From: Halotia branconii CENA392 | Lineage (GTDB): Bacteria > Cyanobacteriota > Cyanobacteriia > Cyanobacteriales > Nostocaceae | Assembly: GCF_029953635.1 (NCBI RefSeq) | Contig: NZ_CP124543.1 | Span: 1,157,455-1,221,454 of the forward strand | Direction of reading: 5' to 3' | Length of the DNA: 64,000 nt | Notes under the pieces: generated by a model | What the model was told of the DNA's origin: nothing | What the model saw: only the letters and a program-made list of their open reading frames with translations | Databases searched by the model: none | Position numbers and translations under genes: made by a program | In this document: positions 1 to 8,345 of the stretch, piece by piece | How positions within the stretch are numbered: the stretch's first letter is position 1 | Layout of the letters: each line of letters begins with the position of its first letter

Positions 1-539
1 AAAACAACTTCACCCACAAGGTTGATTACCTGATCTAGCAAATTTACATTCACTCGAATATGAGGAGATGCTGTCAGGTTGGAGACTGGCGAAAATTCGC
101 TATTAAGATCAATAAACTCATCAGTTGTTGCTGCTTGCGTATTCTCTCCCTGTGACTGCAATTGATTCAAAATCGTGATCAGTACAGAATAATCGCGATC
201 GCCTTCCTGTTTTGTAGTGGCAATTTGCGATAGTATCTGCCGAATGCTGTCAACTGTTTGCAGTAAAGCACTGATGATTTGCGGGGTAATTACTAGCTGG
301 CGATCGCGCAAACATGACAGCAAATTCTCCCCAGCATGAGCAATTGACTCCAATTTTGGGAACGGTAAAAAGCCGCAGTTTCCTTTTAATGTGTGGAGCG
401 ATCGATAAGTACGAGCTAATGCTTCTTTATGAACTGATGCTTTTTCTAAATCAATAATATCTCGTTCAATTTGATTCAGATTTTCATAGCTTTCAACTAG
501 GAATGCTTCTATATCATCATCAATTTCGGTTAACTCCAT
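1..539 (-). CDS. CheA-type chemotaxis histidine kinase, N-terminal part (runs off left edge)
   Basis: The frame opens with ATG at 539 and stays open to the window edge, so about 179 N-terminal residues are visible. Residues 1-105 form an Hpt (P1) domain; the motif LHTLKGNCGF carries the phospho-accepting His at about residue 49. After an acidic linker, a segment near residue 160 (IRVNVNLLDQVINLVGEVV) matches the start of the CheA dimerisation helix region. The ATPase and CheW-like domains must lie outside the window. In the family, CheA autophosphorylates and passes phosphate to CheY/CheB-type receivers. It is divergent from the regulator/CheC genes that start at 1116, so the two groups may work together. 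Cyanobacteria use such kinases for phototaxis, pilus motility or other outputs, and the sequence does not say which. Confidence 0.85.
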   Translation of the reverse strand, partial: MELTEIDDDIEAFLVESYENLNQIERDIIDLEKASVHKEALARTYRSLHTLKGNCGFLPFPKLESIAHAGENLLSCLRDRQLVITPQIISALLQTVDSIRQILSQIATTKQEGDRDYSVLITILNQLQSQGENTQAATTDEFIDLNSEFSPVSNLTASPHIRVNVNLLDQVINLVGEVV

Positions 540-670
540 TGTGCAGATATTTATATTTTATGTTTATGCTAATCTAATTTTATCGTCCACTAATATCTCT
601 CTTAGGATAGATGTTTAAGTTTTTCAATGCTGAAAGGATAATGGTTATCTTCAATTAGAAAGTAAGAGAT

Positions 671-943
671 ATGCAATGTCCTCGTTGCCATTCAACTCAA
701 ACTTTCAAGAATGGTCGTCGTCAAGACAGGCAATGCTACAAGTGTAAGAAATGTGGCCGTCAGTTTCTCGAATTTTACCAACCCTGGTGTTATTCAAACG
801 ATGTCAAGCAGATATGTATGAAGATGCATCTCAATGGTATGAGTCTGCGAGAAATTGAGCGAGTGACAGATATTCATCACACTACAATTTTGCACTGGCT
901 CCGTAAAGCTAGAGAGGGACTAGATAGTATTTCCAATAAGTAA
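671..943 (+). CDS. Orphan InsA-like zinc-ribbon/HTH DNA-binding protein (90 aa)
   Basis: A short protein with an N-terminal zinc ribbon (CPRC at residues 3-6, CKKC at 25-28) and a C-terminal helix-turn-helix (about residues 45-85, GMSLREIERVTDIHHTTILHW). This is the architecture of InsA, the small DNA-binding subunit of IS1-family elements. No InsB-like catalytic frame follows: the DNA to 1115 is AT-rich and has no long open frame. No terminal inverted repeats are obvious. It may be a stranded IS1 remnant or a domesticated regulator. Its position between divergent signalling genes (CheA ending its 5' side at 539, regulator at 1116) would suit a local DNA-binding protein, but this is inference. 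It is intact, with a normal start and stop. Confidence 0.65.
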   Translation: MQCPRCHSTQTFKNGRRQDRQCYKCKKCGRQFLEFYQPWCYSNDVKQICMKMHLNGMSLREIERVTDIHHTTILHWLRKAREGLDSISNK

Positions 944-1115
944 TATTCTAAATTTTACCTATACTATAATGTCATTATAGTTTCAGCAAACTTAACTATT
1001 TTTGCATCATTCTTAATTAGAATGTGGTTGAATGATATTTAATTTTATTAAAAAAATAAGCTATCTGACTTAAAATTAACAATTGCTGAATTATACAAAG
1101 TAAAGGGCAAAGCCG

Positions 1116-1481
1116 ATGGCATTGGTTTTGATTATTGATGATGCAGCCTTTTCTCGCAGAATGATTCGTAAATTTCTGCAAGTCGATGGTTATGAAATTC
1201 TAGAAGCTACTAATGGACGTGAGGGATTAGAAATGGTTTACAAACACAAACCAAATTGTGTATTAGTAGATCTTCTCATGCCAGAAATGAATGGGTTTGA
1301 ATTTCTTAAATCTCTTCAAGAAAAAGACTTAAAAATTCCTACAATTATCATCTCAGCCGATATTCAAGAAGGGGCACGCAATCAAAGTTATCAGTTAGGG
1401 GCAGTCAACTTTATTAATAAGCCGCCAAAAGAACAAGAATTACGAGAGGCAGTCCAGCAAGTTCTTAATACCAAGGAATAA
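1116..1481 (+). CDS. CheY-like single-domain response regulator
   Basis: A 121-residue stand-alone receiver domain with no output domain. The acidic pair is D8/D9, the phospho-acceptor is D52 in VLVDLLMPEMNG, the switch residue is S80 in IIISAD, and the conserved lysine is K102 in NKPP, so all the residues needed for phosphorylation are present. The next gene, a CheC-type phosphatase, starts 6 bp after this stop, so the two are almost certainly cotranscribed. This suggests that CheC removes phosphate from this receiver. The CheA at the left edge or the hybrid kinase at 2300 could be the donor. The output partner is not evident. Confidence 0.9.
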   Translation: MALVLIIDDAAFSRRMIRKFLQVDGYEILEATNGREGLEMVYKHKPNCVLVDLLMPEMNGFEFLKSLQEKDLKIPTIIISADIQEGARNQSYQLGAVNFINKPPKEQELREAVQQVLNTKE

Positions 1482-1487
1482 GTATTC

Positions 1488-2096
1488 ATGAATGTAACAG
1501 CAGAACAACTGGATGCCTTACAAGAGTTAATTAATATTGGAGTTGGTCGAGCAGCAAGTTTATTAAATGAGATGGTAGACTCTCATATTCATCTGAAGAT
1601 TCCGTTTGTGAAAGCGTTAACTGCTGAAGATGCTTATCAAGAATTAGCAACACGTTTTCATGATGATACTTTGGCATCTGTAAAACTAGGTTTTACAGGC
1701 TCTTTCTATGGTACTGCTGGCTTAATTTTTCCAACTGATAGCGCCTCAACCCTGGTTGCAGTGCTTACAGGCGAAGAGCCTGGCTCGGCTGATTTAGATG
1801 CAGTAAAAATTGGAACATTAAGCGAGATAGGTAACATTGTGATTAATGGAGTGATGGGTTCGCTCAGTAATGTGTTAAAGCAGCATATCAACTATACACT
1901 GCCTGTTTATCTAGAAGATACAATTAAAAATTTATTGTTATCTGCACATGAAAGCCAGTCAAAAATTTTACTAGCACAAGCCAGATTCACAATTGAACAA
2001 CTAGAAATTATTGGAGATATTATTTTAATTTTTCAGGTAGGCACATTTGATGCACTCATCAATGCGATTAACGGTGAAATGGGAGTAATATGGTAG
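1488..2096 (+). CDS. CheC-family CheY-P phosphatase
   Basis: A 202-residue protein of CheC/CheX type. It has the two characteristic repeats with Glu and Asn for phosphatase chemistry: ELINIGVGRAAS (E13, N16) and LSEIGNIVINGVM (E113, N116). In the family these residues dephosphorylate CheY-P. The gene lies 6 bp downstream of the receiver gene, so the pair forms a compact phospho-switch module. Two intact active sites suggest an active phosphatase and not just an adaptor. Its stop codon overlaps a possible 44-codon frame starting at 2090. The phosphatase role is from family knowledge; the pairing with the upstream receiver is inferred from adjacency. Confidence 0.85.
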   Translation: MNVTAEQLDALQELINIGVGRAASLLNEMVDSHIHLKIPFVKALTAEDAYQELATRFHDDTLASVKLGFTGSFYGTAGLIFPTDSASTLVAVLTGEEPGSADLDAVKIGTLSEIGNIVINGVMGSLSNVLKQHINYTLPVYLEDTIKNLLLSAHESQSKILLAQARFTIEQLEIIGDIILIFQVGTFDALINAINGEMGVIW

Positions 2097-2224
2097 ATAT
2101 AGAAATTAGTATAATTGACTGTATCAAAGCAGACATTACTCAAACTATACGTCAAGCATTATTTAGGACTGATTTTTCAGCAGTTTTCAACTTAAATATA
2201 ACTATCTCATCAGCTTTTCTTTGA
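2090..2224 (+). CDS. Possible 44-aa ORF overlapping the end of cheC
   Basis: ATG at 2090 overlaps the last codons of the CheC gene (ATGGTAG), a layout often seen in translationally coupled genes. It encodes 44 residues beginning MVDIEISIIDCIKADITQTI and ending at TGA 2222-2224. I recognise no family. It could be a genuine small protein, the remnant of a longer gene, or chance. It is followed by a 75-bp spacer before the hybrid kinase. Confidence 0.25.
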   Translation: MVDIEISIIDCIKADITQTIRQALFRTDFSAVFNLNITISSAFL

Positions 2225-2299
2225 CTGAAATGTACTGCCGAACATAAGATTGTAGTGAATTAGCATTTGAGTGATTAGTTAAAATTTTATGTAAAAACA

Positions 2300-3913
2300 A
2301 TGAGTATAATTGAACAGGCTCAGGAAAAATTTAGTCTTTTAGATAAAATTCCTTTAGGAGCTTTTGTTCTACAGTCTGATTATATTGTTTTATTCTGGAA
2401 CTGCTGCTTAGAAGAATGGACAAAAATTTCCAAAAATAAAATTTTGGGAACTTCCATTTATGAGTACTTTCCTCATCTGAATCAATCACGTTATTCTAGT
2501 CGTTTGTCTCAAATTTTCCAAGGTGGACCTCCCACAATTTTTTCTTCCCAACTGCATAAATATGTCATTCCTGTACCTTTGTTCCAAAATAAATATCGCA
2601 TTCAACATACAACTGTAACTGCTGTACCTGCACTGGATGAAGATGGGTTTTATGCTTTATTTTCAATTGAAGATTTAACAGATTTAACATTCCGAGTTCA
2701 TGAATATAAAAACTTACGAGATCAGGCTTTAGCAATAGCTCAAGAACGTCAACATGCAAAAGAAGTTGCAGAAAAAGCAAACAGCATTAAAGATGAATTT
2801 TTGGCAATTGTTTCTCATGAACTTCGTTCTCCTCTCAATCCGATTTTGGGTTGGGCAAAACTATTGAAAAACCGTTCATTAAATGAAGCAACTACTCTGC
2901 GCGCCATTGAGACTATTGAACGAAATGCCACACTCCAGGCTCAGTTAATAGAAGATTTGTTGGATATCTCTCGGATTCTCCAAGGTAAACTAGCGCTGAA
3001 TTTAGAAACTGTTAATCTTGCTTTGATTATTGAAGCTGCTTTAGAGACAGTACAATTGGCAGCAGAAGCAAAGTTAATTCAAATTAATCTGCATTTAGAT
3101 ACAAGAGTTGGTCAGGTAAAAGGTGATAAAAACCGTCTGCAACAAATTGTTTGGAATTTGCTCTCGAACGCCATTAAATTCACACCATCCGGCGGAGAAA
3201 TATCAGTAGATTTAATAGAGATTGATTCTCAGGTACAACTGAAAATTACTGATACGGGTAAAGGTATTAGTCCTGAATTTCTACCTTATGTATTCGAGTA
3301 TTTCCGTCAAGCTGATAGTAGTACAACCCGAAGTTTTGGTGGATTGGGATTGGGCTTAGCGATTGTACGCCAACTTGTCGAGTTACATGGCGGTACAGTT
3401 CGGGCGCAAAGTCCTGGAGAAGGACAAGGTGCGACATTCACGGTTTGTGTACCAGTGCTACAACAAAATCTGGAATTAGAAAGAGAAAATAGCAATTTAT
3501 CTGACTCTTATCCATTTTGTATGCTTTATGCTCCACTTAAGGGGATAGAGGTGTTAGTTGTGGATGATGATATTGATACTCGTGAGTTTTTGTGTTTTTT
3601 ATTGGAACAGCAGGGAGCAAGCGTAAACATCGCTGCATCGGCGAATGAAGCACTCGCGGCAATTGCCCAGTCAAAACCAGATATATTATTGAGCGATTTA
3701 GGGATGCCAGAAGTTGATGGCTACACTTTGATTAAAAAATTACGGGCAATGCCTGCTAGTGAAGGTGGACAAATTCCGGCGATCGCTTTGACTGCTTATG
3801 CTGCCGAAACAACACAAAAACAAGTGTTCACAGCCGGATTTCAAATGCACATAGCAAAACCGGCCGATCCTTCAAAACTGGTAACTGCGATCGCTACACT
3901 GATGAAAATCTAA
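2300..3913 (+). CDS. Hybrid sensor histidine kinase (PAS-like, HisKA, HATPase, receiver)
   Basis: A 537-residue cytoplasmic protein. Residues 13-130 form a PAS-like sensor with no membrane segment, followed by a short coiled coil (about 135-165). HisKA carries H173 in FLAIVSHELRSPLN. The HATPase domain shows the N box (NLLSNAIKFTPSGG, about 286-299), the G1 box DTGKGIS (318-324) and the G2 box GGLGLGLAIV (347-356). A C-terminal receiver starts near 415 with D422/D423 and phospho-acceptor D466 in DILLSDLGMP. Intramolecular His-to-Asp transfer is expected. It lies on the same strand as the CheY/CheC pair, 200 bp downstream, so it may be cotranscribed with them. The ligand of the PAS domain is unknown. 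Confidence 0.9.
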   Translation: MSIIEQAQEKFSLLDKIPLGAFVLQSDYIVLFWNCCLEEWTKISKNKILGTSIYEYFPHLNQSRYSSRLSQIFQGGPPTIFSSQLHKYVIPVPLFQNKYRIQHTTVTAVPALDEDGFYALFSIEDLTDLTFRVHEYKNLRDQALAIAQERQHAKEVAEKANSIKDEFLAIVSHELRSPLNPILGWAKLLKNRSLNEATTLRAIETIERNATLQAQLIEDLLDISRILQGKLALNLETVNLALIIEAALETVQLAAEAKLIQINLHLDTRVGQVKGDKNRLQQIVWNLLSNAIKFTPSGGEISVDLIEIDSQVQLKITDTGKGISPEFLPYVFEYFRQADSSTTRSFGGLGLGLAIVRQLVELHGGTVRAQSPGEGQGATFTVCVPVLQQNLELERENSNLSDSYPFCMLYAPLKGIEVLVVDDDIDTREFLCFLLEQQGASVNIAASANEALAAIAQSKPDILLSDLGMPEVDGYTLIKKLRAMPASEGGQIPAIALTAYAAETTQKQVFTAGFQMHIAKPADPSKLVTAIATLMKI

Positions 3914-3933
3914 AGTCCACTAGTTCTCATTTG

Positions 3934-6186
3934 TTAAAGACTACGAAAACCCTGCTTACCATTGACTGGGTCAAAAAGTACATCATATTTATCAAAAAAT
4001 GCGATGCCAGAATTGACAAATATAGGAAGTTCTGCCTGTGGTGAAACACTCAAACTCCAGCGATTAAATCCTTCGCGTGTTCCTGGGGTCAAATTATAAT
4101 CAAAAACGCCATTAATTGCTATCTTCACAGCATTTGCTGAACTTAATACTCCTGGTTTGAGTTTACCTGCTGTAGCTGCTGTCTTAAATTCAGCTAAACC
4201 ATTAATGGTTGCAGTATCAACGATCATTCTGCTATTACAAGAATTTTTCGCAGCACTCCCAGCAATAGTTAAACAAACTTTGCTCAGTCGAGAGTCCCAT
4301 CTGTTACCGGGTACACCACTAATTTCGCTTTGTTGACTCCAAGAAGCCGTTTTGAAACCTGCTTGATTTTCAGCAGTTAAACCAAGAATGAGACTACCAT
4401 TTTTATTATTACCACCATTTACAGTCACGATAAATCCGTTACTCAGATTACCCGGTAATTTTCTCAACGGATTGTAAGGAAGGGATTTTTCAAAATAGTT
4501 GACACCAATAATGCCAGAAAATGGCACACCACTTTTTGCTGAACACTTAGGTTTTTGGGGAGTACATTGGCGACTAGTAACAACCTGTATCGGCACTGGT
4601 TCTGTGGCGGGAAGCAAACCAAATCGGACATTAGTATAAACTAATTCCCCTTCTAGAATAGTACCATCACTTAATACCTCCTTGATGTTTTGTCCTGTTC
4701 TGCGGATAGGAGCATTACCTAAAAACTCCTTAGGAACTCGCAACCCTGCTGACCCTGTATCTAATAAAATCCGCTTTGGTTGACCATTTGCTACTGCTAC
4801 TTCCAAAAAATAGCCGCGAACACGTTTACCTAAAGAAGGTTTTGGATATAAAGGTAGGGATATGGTATCAAAAGTTGGCTGGCGGGGTGTATTTTGAGAA
4901 ATATCGCGCAACGCTGGTTTTTTAAAAAGAGCCGCAAATGCTGATTGTCGTTGTGCTACTTCTTCGGGTGCGATATCCCAAAGGCTTTCGTAGTAGAAAA
5001 AGCCGATACCTAAACCCCGTTGTTGCGCTGCTTGCACTTGGGGTTGGATTTGTGATAGAGAAACTGGGCGATTTCGTAACCCCGCTAAAATACCGATACC
5101 AGTTGGGATGATTTTTTGGGTTTCTAAAATTTCTGGGCGGGTGATTTGACCGATAAAACTGTCCAAATCATTTCGGTACACCTGCATGACTAACTCATCA
5201 ACAATACCCAACCTTACCCAGTTGAGCCAGTCTTGCATTTGCACTTTATAGGCGTAGTCAGAATCAACAGGAGAAATTGAAAAGATAGCGTTCGGTTTTT
5301 GAGCTTTCACGGTTTGGTAGAGATCTACCATGAATGCAGTAATTTTATCAGCCCGCCATTTTTTCCATGCTTGGGCTTGGGGATTAGGTGGGGGAGGATT
5401 GCCAGTTTCTTGAGTATATAGATTAATTGTATACTTATCGTAACCAAAATCTACGGGTAAACTCGTATGGTCGTCCAATTGAATGCCATCAGCATTGTAT
5501 CGAGTAATGACTTCCATCACGAGTTCGGTGATCAACTTTTGTACTTCAGGGTGAAACGGATTCAACCACGCCACTTCACCCGCAGCACTAATTGAAGTCT
5601 GAGTACCGTCCTGCTTTTGTGTCAGCCAATCTGGATGCTGGGATGCAAGTTCCGAAGTTAGAGGAACCATGAAACCAAATTCAAACCAAGGTATTGCTAG
5701 TAGTCCTTGGCTACGGGCTTGACTGATAATGTCTGCAATTACATCTTGTCCATCTATTCCCTTGAAAAAAAAGGGAATACCCATTTTTTGCATGATGGCG
5801 CTGGGGTAATGTGTATAGCCATCGTTCCAGACGACAGGATAAACAGTGTTAAAGTTTAGCTGTCGCAGTTGGCTCATGGCCGCTTGCACTTTTGAGCGAT
5901 TTCTAAAAACACTAAAATCGTTACCACTCAGCCACACCCCCCGAATTTCCTGACGAGGTTGCGGGGGTAGTTGGGCAACGATAGGGGCAGAAGTATGGAG
6001 TAGCAATACCGCAACAAATGATATAAGACACAATGATTGCAGTAGACGTTTCCTTGAAAGCCACCAACTTTGATCCATAAAAAATGATGGCTGGCAAAAA
6101 CCTGTGATTTTACTAAACACTAGGTGTAGCAAGTTAGTTAGAGTTACATTAATTTTTCTGCTTTTTTTCCAAAACTGAGTTGTCAT
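3934..6186 (-). CDS. Secreted GHL10-family hydrolase fused to aspartic-protease-like domain
   Basis: A 750-residue exported protein. A hydrophobic segment near residues 47-70 ending at an A-Q site looks like a signal peptide or N-terminal anchor. From about residue 78 (EIRGVWLSGNDFSVF) to 430 the sequence matches the GHL10/DUF187 glycosyl-hydrolase-like TIM barrel, including DGIQLDDHTSLP. From about 455 to the end it changes to a pepsin/retropepsin-like fold with LLDTGSAGLRV near residue 476, similar to DUF3443-type proteins; a second motif reads IVDTATING, without the usual Gly after Thr. The ATG at 6186 leaves a long pre-signal extension. An internal ATG at 6078 gives a more ordinary signal peptide and may be the true start. 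GHL10 proteins probably act on envelope glycans; the exact substrate is unknown. It is convergent with the hybrid kinase. Confidence 0.7.
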   Translation of the reverse strand: MTTQFWKKSRKINVTLTNLLHLVFSKITGFCQPSFFMDQSWWLSRKRLLQSLCLISFVAVLLLHTSAPIVAQLPPQPRQEIRGVWLSGNDFSVFRNRSKVQAAMSQLRQLNFNTVYPVVWNDGYTHYPSAIMQKMGIPFFFKGIDGQDVIADIISQARSQGLLAIPWFEFGFMVPLTSELASQHPDWLTQKQDGTQTSISAAGEVAWLNPFHPEVQKLITELVMEVITRYNADGIQLDDHTSLPVDFGYDKYTINLYTQETGNPPPPNPQAQAWKKWRADKITAFMVDLYQTVKAQKPNAIFSISPVDSDYAYKVQMQDWLNWVRLGIVDELVMQVYRNDLDSFIGQITRPEILETQKIIPTGIGILAGLRNRPVSLSQIQPQVQAAQQRGLGIGFFYYESLWDIAPEEVAQRQSAFAALFKKPALRDISQNTPRQPTFDTISLPLYPKPSLGKRVRGYFLEVAVANGQPKRILLDTGSAGLRVPKEFLGNAPIRRTGQNIKEVLSDGTILEGELVYTNVRFGLLPATEPVPIQVVTSRQCTPQKPKCSAKSGVPFSGIIGVNYFEKSLPYNPLRKLPGNLSNGFIVTVNGGNNKNGSLILGLTAENQAGFKTASWSQQSEISGVPGNRWDSRLSKVCLTIAGSAAKNSCNSRMIVDTATINGLAEFKTAATAGKLKPGVLSSANAVKIAINGVFDYNLTPGTREGFNRWSLSVSPQAELPIFVNSGIAFFDKYDVLFDPVNGKQGFRSL

Positions 6187-6494
6187 TACTTCTGCTTACT
6201 AAATGAGGATGATTGGTTATATTTAATTCCATATCAAGGTTATAGAAGAAAATATAAGTCTATTTGTGTCAATAAAATAAAAAACTCCACCCACTAGGGG
6301 ATGTAGTTTTTGGGCATAGGGAATAGGGAATGGGGCATAGAGAAGAAGTTACCAATGCCCTATCCCATAAGCCCCAAGGTTGTTGCTAACCCCTTGAAAA
6401 TTTAATAGCTTAGATAGAATCTTTCTTGGAGTGTAGATTTTTTCTAATTTTGTTTTTGTTACAATTAATAAACTTTTTATAAAAAAACATCATT
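6187..6494. repeat. Intergenic region with GGGCATAGGG/CCCTATCCC foldback
   Basis: A 308-bp gap between divergent genes. It contains a G-rich stretch (about 6313-6340, repeated GGGCATAG/GGGAATAG units) followed by its loose complement (about 6354-6374, ATGCCCTATCCCATAAGCCCC), so it can fold back. Similar units occur at 15010-15100 and 45590-45620. The rest is AT-rich and should hold the promoters of both flanking genes. No coding frame is visible. Confidence 0.5.
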
Positions 6495-7535
6495 ATGGCT
6501 TTATATGCTGAATTACATCGACACCTAGGCGGTTCGGTTGTGCCGCGTGTATTATGGCGATATTTCGAGAGACACTCATCTGAGTTGATTTCTAGTTTTG
6601 CAGACTATCCAGCATTTGAAGATTTTTATACACGATCGCGCAATACTCTCGATGAATATCTAGAATTACATACCTTAGTAGAAAGTGTACAAACTGTAGA
6701 GACGTTGCCTTACTTTATCTATCGTTTGCTACGGGGTGCTTATATTTTTGAAAATTTGGCTTATCTGGAACTGCGCTACACTCCTTATTTACGGACACCT
6801 GATCATCTCAGTCAGTCTGAACGCATTGATCAGATGGCAGAAATTGTAGAAGTTGTCGGAAAAGCTAGTCATCTGCCAGAATATCCTATTGTCACTAGCC
6901 AAATTCTCTGTATGCACACCCGCTTACCATTAGAGGTAAATCGGGCAATTATTGATTTGGCAGCCCAAAATAAACAGTATGTCTGTGGGATAGATGTCGC
7001 GGGAGGCGATCGCTATTATGCTGAACGTTTAGACGAATGGATCAGCTTGTATGATTATGCGCGATCGCTAGGTGTTAATACTACGGGACATCTTTATGAA
7101 ACTACGGCTGGTTGCTACCCGCAATTGTTACCTTATCTGATGCGAATCGGTCACGGCATCCAAATTCCTCTGTTATATCCAGAGTTATTGCCAGATGTGG
7201 CAAAACGCGGCCAATGTTTAGAAGTCTGTCCGACAACTTACCTCAAAACAGGCACTTTAGAAGATATCCGTCAACTTAAGTTAGTGTTTGACCGTTGTTT
7301 TGATGCTGGGGTAGATATCGCTATTTGCACCGATAACGCTGGTTTGCACAATGTACGTTTACCTTTTGAGTACGAAAATCTCTTGACTTACGACATTATT
7401 AGTTTTGGACAGTTGCAAGCTTGTCAAAACGCAGCTTTCCGTCATGCTTTTGCTTGGCCTTATAGTCAACCTCCTGCATCCCTTTTAAGTGGGTTGCTGA
7501 AACCTGAAGCACCTAAAGTTTTGGCAGTCAATTAG
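6495..7535 (+). CDS. Adenosine deaminase-like amidohydrolase (divergent)
   Basis: A 346-residue protein of the adenosine/AMP deaminase superfamily. The N-terminus ELHRHLGGSV supplies the metal-binding HxH (H8, H10; classical enzymes read HxHLDGS). Later motifs are IDVAGGDRYY, TGHLYETTAG (metal His plus a likely catalytic Glu), MRIGHGIQIP and AICTDNAGLHN. The last replaces the usual TDDP motif, so only one of the two canonical Asp residues is kept in place. The family hydrolytically deaminates purine nucleosides or related substrates. The shifts in motif suggest a substrate other than adenosine. It is a single gene with no obvious operon partner. The AT-rich leader lacks a strong Shine-Dalgarno sequence. 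Confidence 0.75.
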   Translation: MALYAELHRHLGGSVVPRVLWRYFERHSSELISSFADYPAFEDFYTRSRNTLDEYLELHTLVESVQTVETLPYFIYRLLRGAYIFENLAYLELRYTPYLRTPDHLSQSERIDQMAEIVEVVGKASHLPEYPIVTSQILCMHTRLPLEVNRAIIDLAAQNKQYVCGIDVAGGDRYYAERLDEWISLYDYARSLGVNTTGHLYETTAGCYPQLLPYLMRIGHGIQIPLLYPELLPDVAKRGQCLEVCPTTYLKTGTLEDIRQLKLVFDRCFDAGVDIAICTDNAGLHNVRLPFEYENLLTYDIISFGQLQACQNAAFRHAFAWPYSQPPASLLSGLLKPEAPKVLAVN

Positions 7536-7747
7536 AACCAGTATCACAAGACGAAATTAAATGGTATTTTGATGTGCGATCGCTGTTGGGCAAAAAAAGA
7601 TCTATTTTGTTGAGATTCATATTCTAATAACATCATATCTTTTTCATGTGAAAACTACCAACTTTTAAGGTATTCACTATAATTTTAAAAGTTGGTAAAT
7701 GCTACCATCAATTTTAAGTCACGAAATTACCAGGGAAGCTCAGTAAT

Positions 7748-7957
7748 ATGCAAATTAGCGCTCGTAACGCTCTCAAAGGTACTGTCAAAAAGATTCAAGT
7801 TGGCTCTGTCAATGATGAGGTAGTCATAGAAATTGCATCTGGAGTAGAGGTAACTGCAATTATTACCAAGTCATCAGTAGAGAATATGCAACTGAGTGAA
7901 GGCAAAGAAGTATACGCTGTGGTCAAATCATCAGATGTAATGGTTGCCATCGACTAA
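7748..7957 (+). CDS. Mop/TOBE molybdate-binding protein (molbindin)
   Basis: A 69-residue single TOBE (Mop) domain: SARNALKGTVKKIQVGSVNDEV at the N-terminus and VTAIITKSSVENMQLSEGKEVYAVVKSSDVM at the C-terminus are typical. Such proteins assemble as hexamers that store or buffer molybdate/tungstate in the cytoplasm. A good ribosome site (AGGGA) lies about 10 bases before the ATG. An intrinsic terminator follows directly (7986-8009), so it is probably its own transcript. It stands just upstream of modA and modBC, which supports a molybdate role. Confidence 0.9.
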   Translation: MQISARNALKGTVKKIQVGSVNDEVVIEIASGVEVTAIITKSSVENMQLSEGKEVYAVVKSSDVMVAID

Positions 7958-7985
7958 AGACATTTTTTTTAATCATTTAAAAACG

Positions 7986-8009
7986 GAGCGATTAAATCGC
8001 TCTTTTTTT
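7986..8009 (+). terminator. Intrinsic terminator of the mop gene
   Basis: GAGCGAT (7986-7992), loop TAA, ATCGCTC (7996-8002), then seven T. It is a perfect 7-bp stem with T-run, 29 bp after the mop stop codon. Confidence 0.9.
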
Positions 8010-8135
8010 AATTTTTAAGGTTATTTCACTCAATTTCTGAGATTTTAATTGTATAAAATACCAACAATATACCAAAAAAAGCATTATTTGTCTTGCTTTT
8101 AGTAGACATTTCTACCAAAATAATAGGTAAAACGG

Positions 8136-8230
8136 TATAATCGGCTGAGATTTCAATCAATCACCGAAAGCGGCAGGAAACCCATTTTTTCAAGGAGTGT
8201 CCGGGATAGCCGCCCCGCCACTGTCCTGTG
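8136..8230 (+). promoter_or_regulatory. Structured leader upstream of modA, cobalamin-riboswitch-like core
   Basis: A TATAAT box lies at 8136-8141. The following RNA can pair CGGCT (8142-8146) with AGCCG (8208-8212), or GCGGC (8170-8174) with GCCGC (8209-8213), and has CCC (8181-8183) facing GGG (8203-8205). It ends in CCCGCCACTGT (8214-8224), the hallmark 3' end of the cobalamin riboswitch core. AGGAAACCC would take the place of the usual GGGAA element. No B12 box (GCCAGGAGACCTGCC type) is visible downstream, where repeat DNA (8230-8345) intervenes. It may be a riboswitch broken by repeats, a divergent molybdenum-related leader, or chance similarity. The downstream gene is modA, not a cobalamin gene, which lowers confidence. 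Confidence 0.35.
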
Positions 8231-8345
8231 TCAGTAGTCAGTGGTCAGTAGCAAAACCAACTAACTACTGACTACTGACCCTTCGGGTTCGCAGTCGCCT
8301 ACGGAGGGAAACCCTCCTGCAGCGCTGCCTCACCACTGACACGAA
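8230..8345. repeat. Foldback repeat insertion in the modA leader
   Basis: GTGTCAGTAGTCAGTGGTCAGTAG (from 8229) is mirrored by CTACTGACTACTGAC (about 8265-8279) and again by CTGACAC (8336-8342). Inside is a GC-rich module with GGAGGGAAACCCTCCTGCAGCGCTG (about 8302-8326), of a type seen again at 45440-45480. Two nested foldbacks therefore separate the riboswitch-like segment from modA. This is non-coding repeat DNA. Confidence 0.6.

Noticed and set aside
1706..1891. 61-codon minus frame inside the CheC gene
   Set aside because: Shadow of the real gene on the opposite strand, which has clear CheC motifs.
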